Positions 13,267 to 14,842 of a stretch of 14,842 bases of DNA are shown here, one piece after another. The notes beneath the pieces were generated by a model that did no database searches, was not told the origin of the DNA, and saw only the letters and a program-made list of their open reading frames with translations. The stretch lies in contig JAQGHH010000517.1 in the NCBI GenBank assembly GCA_028288945.1, positions 1-14,842 of the forward strand, in the 5' to 3' direction. Numbering within the stretch: position 1 is the stretch's first letter; each line of letters begins with the position of its first letter. The DNA is from Phycisphaerales bacterium. Lineage in GTDB: Bacteria > Planctomycetota > Phycisphaerae > Tepidisphaerales > Tepidisphaeraceae. The translations under genes were made by a program, and so were the position numbers.

Positions 13267-13707
13267 TTAGCTCACCGAGATTTTCCGCGGCTTGGATTCT
13301 TCCCGCTTATTGAGTGTGACGGTCAGGACGCCGTCGGACAGCTTCGCGTCCACGGTCTTTTCGTCGACCGTGGGGGGCAGTGTGAAGCTGCGGAGGAAGC
13401 GGGCGTAACGCCGTTCGTGAAGGAGCAAATCGCCCTTGGCTTCGCGCTGTTCGCGGCGCTCGGCAGAAATCGTGAGCGTCTGGTTTTCGAGGGGGATGTC
13501 GACGTCACCCTTCTTGAAGCCTGGCAGTTCGGCTTCGACGTAAATGTGGTCGCCGTCTTCGCGGACATCGACGCCATAAGGCGCCAGACGGCCGCCATCG
13601 CCGGACGGGCTGGTGTTGAAGAAGCGGTTCAGCATCGCGTTGAAATCACGCTGTGCGGACTCGGCCGGATCGACATACCCTTGGGGCACACGCGTCGGCA
13701 GTGCCAT
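13267..13707 (-). CDS. Small heat-shock protein, Hsp20/alpha-crystallin family
   Basis: ATP-independent cytosolic holdase that keeps damaged proteins from aggregating. 146 aa, the usual length. A short N-terminal arm (1-41) contains RDFNAMLNRFF. The alpha-crystallin domain spans about 42-136: PYGVDVREDGDHIYVEAELPGFKKGDVDI, LENQTLTISAERRE (73-86), ERRYARFLRSFTLPPTVD (98-115), and the signature AKLSDGVLTVTLNK (121-134). The C-terminal tail has KISV (142-145), an I-x-I/V-like anchor for oligomer assembly. The ATG at 13707 follows AAAGGAG (13715-13721) at 7 bases. The gene is alone on its strand, ends at a strong terminator, and is divergent from miaA. A sigma54-like site lies 77 bases upstream of the start. 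No CIRCE element was seen. Confidence 0.96.
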   Translation of the reverse strand: MALPTRVPQGYVDPAESAQRDFNAMLNRFFNTSPSGDGGRLAPYGVDVREDGDHIYVEAELPGFKKGDVDIPLENQTLTISAERREQREAKGDLLLHERRYARFLRSFTLPPTVDEKTVDAKLSDGVLTVTLNKREESKPRKISVS

Positions 13708-13783
13708 AGAGAAGCTCCTTTCTAAAACATCGGGTTCTTGTGATAACCGCGGGTCACTTTGTTCCGCGGACGGGGAGAGTAAT

Positions 13784-13799
13784 ATCAAAGGTTGTGCCA
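13784..13799 (-). promoter_or_regulatory. Sigma54-like promoter candidate upstream of hsp20
   Basis: On the minus strand TGGCAC, 5 bases, then TTGA, against the sigma54 consensus TGGCAC-N5-TTGC. The -24 half is perfect, but the -12 half has GA where GC is expected. A gapped inverted repeat, GCTGCAA-N9-TTGCAGC (13821-13843), lies upstream and could bind a regulator. The whole gap 13708-13910 (203 bases) holds no other gene. Confidence 0.3.
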
Positions 13800-13910
13800 G
13801 CGGCCCCGTCGTGAATGGCGGCTGCAACTGGCTGATTTGCAGCAGCTTAGGAATGCCCTTCGCCAATGGGTTTTTCGCGGTTTTCTGCATTTTTGGCAGT
13901 CGGTGCCTTC

Positions 13911-14825
13911 ATGGCAGATTCATGCAGAATGTTGGTGATCCTCGGGCCGACTGCGTCGGGAAAATCCGATCTGGCCATGGCCCTCGCGCGCACAAACCGC
14001 GCCGAAATACTGAGCATCGACTCGATGCAGGTTTATCGGGGCATGGATATCGGAACCGCCAAACCGACCCCGGCGGAGCGCTCGGAAATCCGCCATCATC
14101 TAATTGATGGGGTCGATCCGAATGAAGTGTTCACGGTCGCGCGGTTCGTCGAATCGGCGGACGCGGTCATCGCTGACGCCGCCCGGCGGGGCGTGCCGCT
14201 GATCGCCACGGGCGGCACTCCCCTTTACTACAAGGCACTTTTCGAGGGGCTCTTCGAGGGCCCCAGCGCCGATGCGGTCGTCCGCGCCCGCCTTGCCGCG
14301 CTGAGCAACGCCGAGCTCGCAGACCGCTTGCGCAAGGCCGACCCGGCGGCCGCGGAGCGCATTCATCTCAACGACACCCGGCGTCTCATCCGCGCGTTGG
14401 AAGTGTACGAACTGACGGGCAAGCCGATCACATCATTCCAAAACGAGTGGGGCGTCGCCCGCATGCGCCACCCGGCGACCTGGGTCGGCCTGGATTGGGA
14501 TCGCGAAACACTTAATCGGCGGATCAACGCGCGGGTGAAGGGAATGCTGGCCGCGGGATGGGTCTATGAGACCCGTGGATTGCTGGAGCGCTACGGCACG
14601 CTCTCCCACACGGCCGCCGAGGCGACGGGATATCGGGAGTTGATCGAACACGTGCAGGGGAAAATGTCGCTTGAGGATGCCGCAGAGCAGATCAAGATCG
14701 CGACGCGCCAACTCGCGCGACGCCAGATGAAATGGTTCCGGCGGTTCCCGAACGTGAAGTGGATCGCGGGGGACCAGCCGGTCGCCGACTTGGCTCTCGC
14801 GACTAATCAGTTTTGGGTGTCGTGA
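13911..14825 (+). CDS. miaA: tRNA dimethylallyltransferase
   Basis: Transfers a dimethylallyl group from DMAPP to N6 of A37 in tRNAs that read UNN codons, giving i6A. 304 aa, the usual length. Walker A loop GPTASGKS at 12-19; DSMQVYRGMDIGTAK (37-51), which binds the tRNA and catalytic magnesium; ATGGTPLYYKAL (99-110); NDTRRLIRALEVYELTG (154-170); EATGYRE (237-243); and QLARRQMKWFRR (267-278), the C-terminal family signature. The start is uncertain: ATGs at 13866 and 13929 are in frame. 13911 gives MADSCRMLVILGPT, close to the usual distance before the P-loop. No clear ribosome site is visible for any of them. Divergent from hsp20. The stop is 17 bases from the window end. Confidence 0.96.
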   Translation: MADSCRMLVILGPTASGKSDLAMALARTNRAEILSIDSMQVYRGMDIGTAKPTPAERSEIRHHLIDGVDPNEVFTVARFVESADAVIADAARRGVPLIATGGTPLYYKALFEGLFEGPSADAVVRARLAALSNAELADRLRKADPAAAERIHLNDTRRLIRALEVYELTGKPITSFQNEWGVARMRHPATWVGLDWDRETLNRRINARVKGMLAAGWVYETRGLLERYGTLSHTAAEATGYRELIEHVQGKMSLEDAAEQIKIATRQLARRQMKWFRRFPNVKWIAGDQPVADLALATNQFWVS

Positions 14826-14842
14826 TTTTTCGGGGGAAGGAA

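Noticed and set aside
13821..13843. Inverted repeat upstream of hsp20 considered as a CIRCE element
   Set aside because: It has a 9-base spacer like CIRCE, but the arms GCTGCAA/TTGCAGC do not match TTAGCACTC/GAGTGCTAA.
1..14842. tRNA, rRNA, transposase, prophage or defence genes
   Set aside because: None recognised on either strand; the repeats here carry no protein-coding gene.

Overview
The window looks like chromosomal DNA of a GC-rich, Gram-negative, diderm bacterium. The outer-membrane genes bamA, skp and lpxD sit together. A planctomycete or a near relative (PVC group) is the best guess. The reasons are an ECF sigma factor paired with a zinc-finger/FecR/HEAT membrane protein, a secreted HEWGTFT-family protein of unknown function, and a high density of intergenic inverted repeats. 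This placement is an inference; no rRNA or other decisive marker is present.

Layout from left to right: (1) a glycine-rich RRM RNA-binding protein on the minus strand, cut by the left edge; (2) a divergent cytosolic-looking PpiC-type prolyl isomerase; (3) a convergent secreted protein of unknown function; (4) a divergent ECF sigma factor followed by its probable membrane anti-sigma partner; (5) a convergent minus-strand block bamA-skp-lpxD for outer-membrane protein assembly, periplasmic chaperoning and lipid A synthesis; (6) further upstream on the minus strand, a lipoprotein of the acyl-transferring Ntn-hydrolase (C45-like) family; (7) divergent queG (queuosine synthesis) followed by a small Dabb-domain lipoprotein; (8) a convergent Hsp20 chaperone with a clear intrinsic terminator; (9) divergent miaA (tRNA isopentenylation), which ends just before the right edge.

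The genes are mostly housekeeping: envelope biogenesis, protein folding and tRNA modification. There is no phage, transposase, CRISPR or toxin-antitoxin module. The most unusual content is intergenic. Six of the gaps between genes hold an element with inverted-repeat ends. The arms of these elements are unrelated in sequence from one element to the next, but the build is alike. Two of them (4147-4240 and 12629-12688) are paired-hairpin REP-like doublets. They have different stems, yet their loop trinucleotides match in order and orientation. Another element lies inside the skp-lpxD gap and one lies inside the sigma/anti-sigma gap. Several of these repeats stay open in frame with the adjacent gene and would give false N-terminal extensions if the longest start were chosen.
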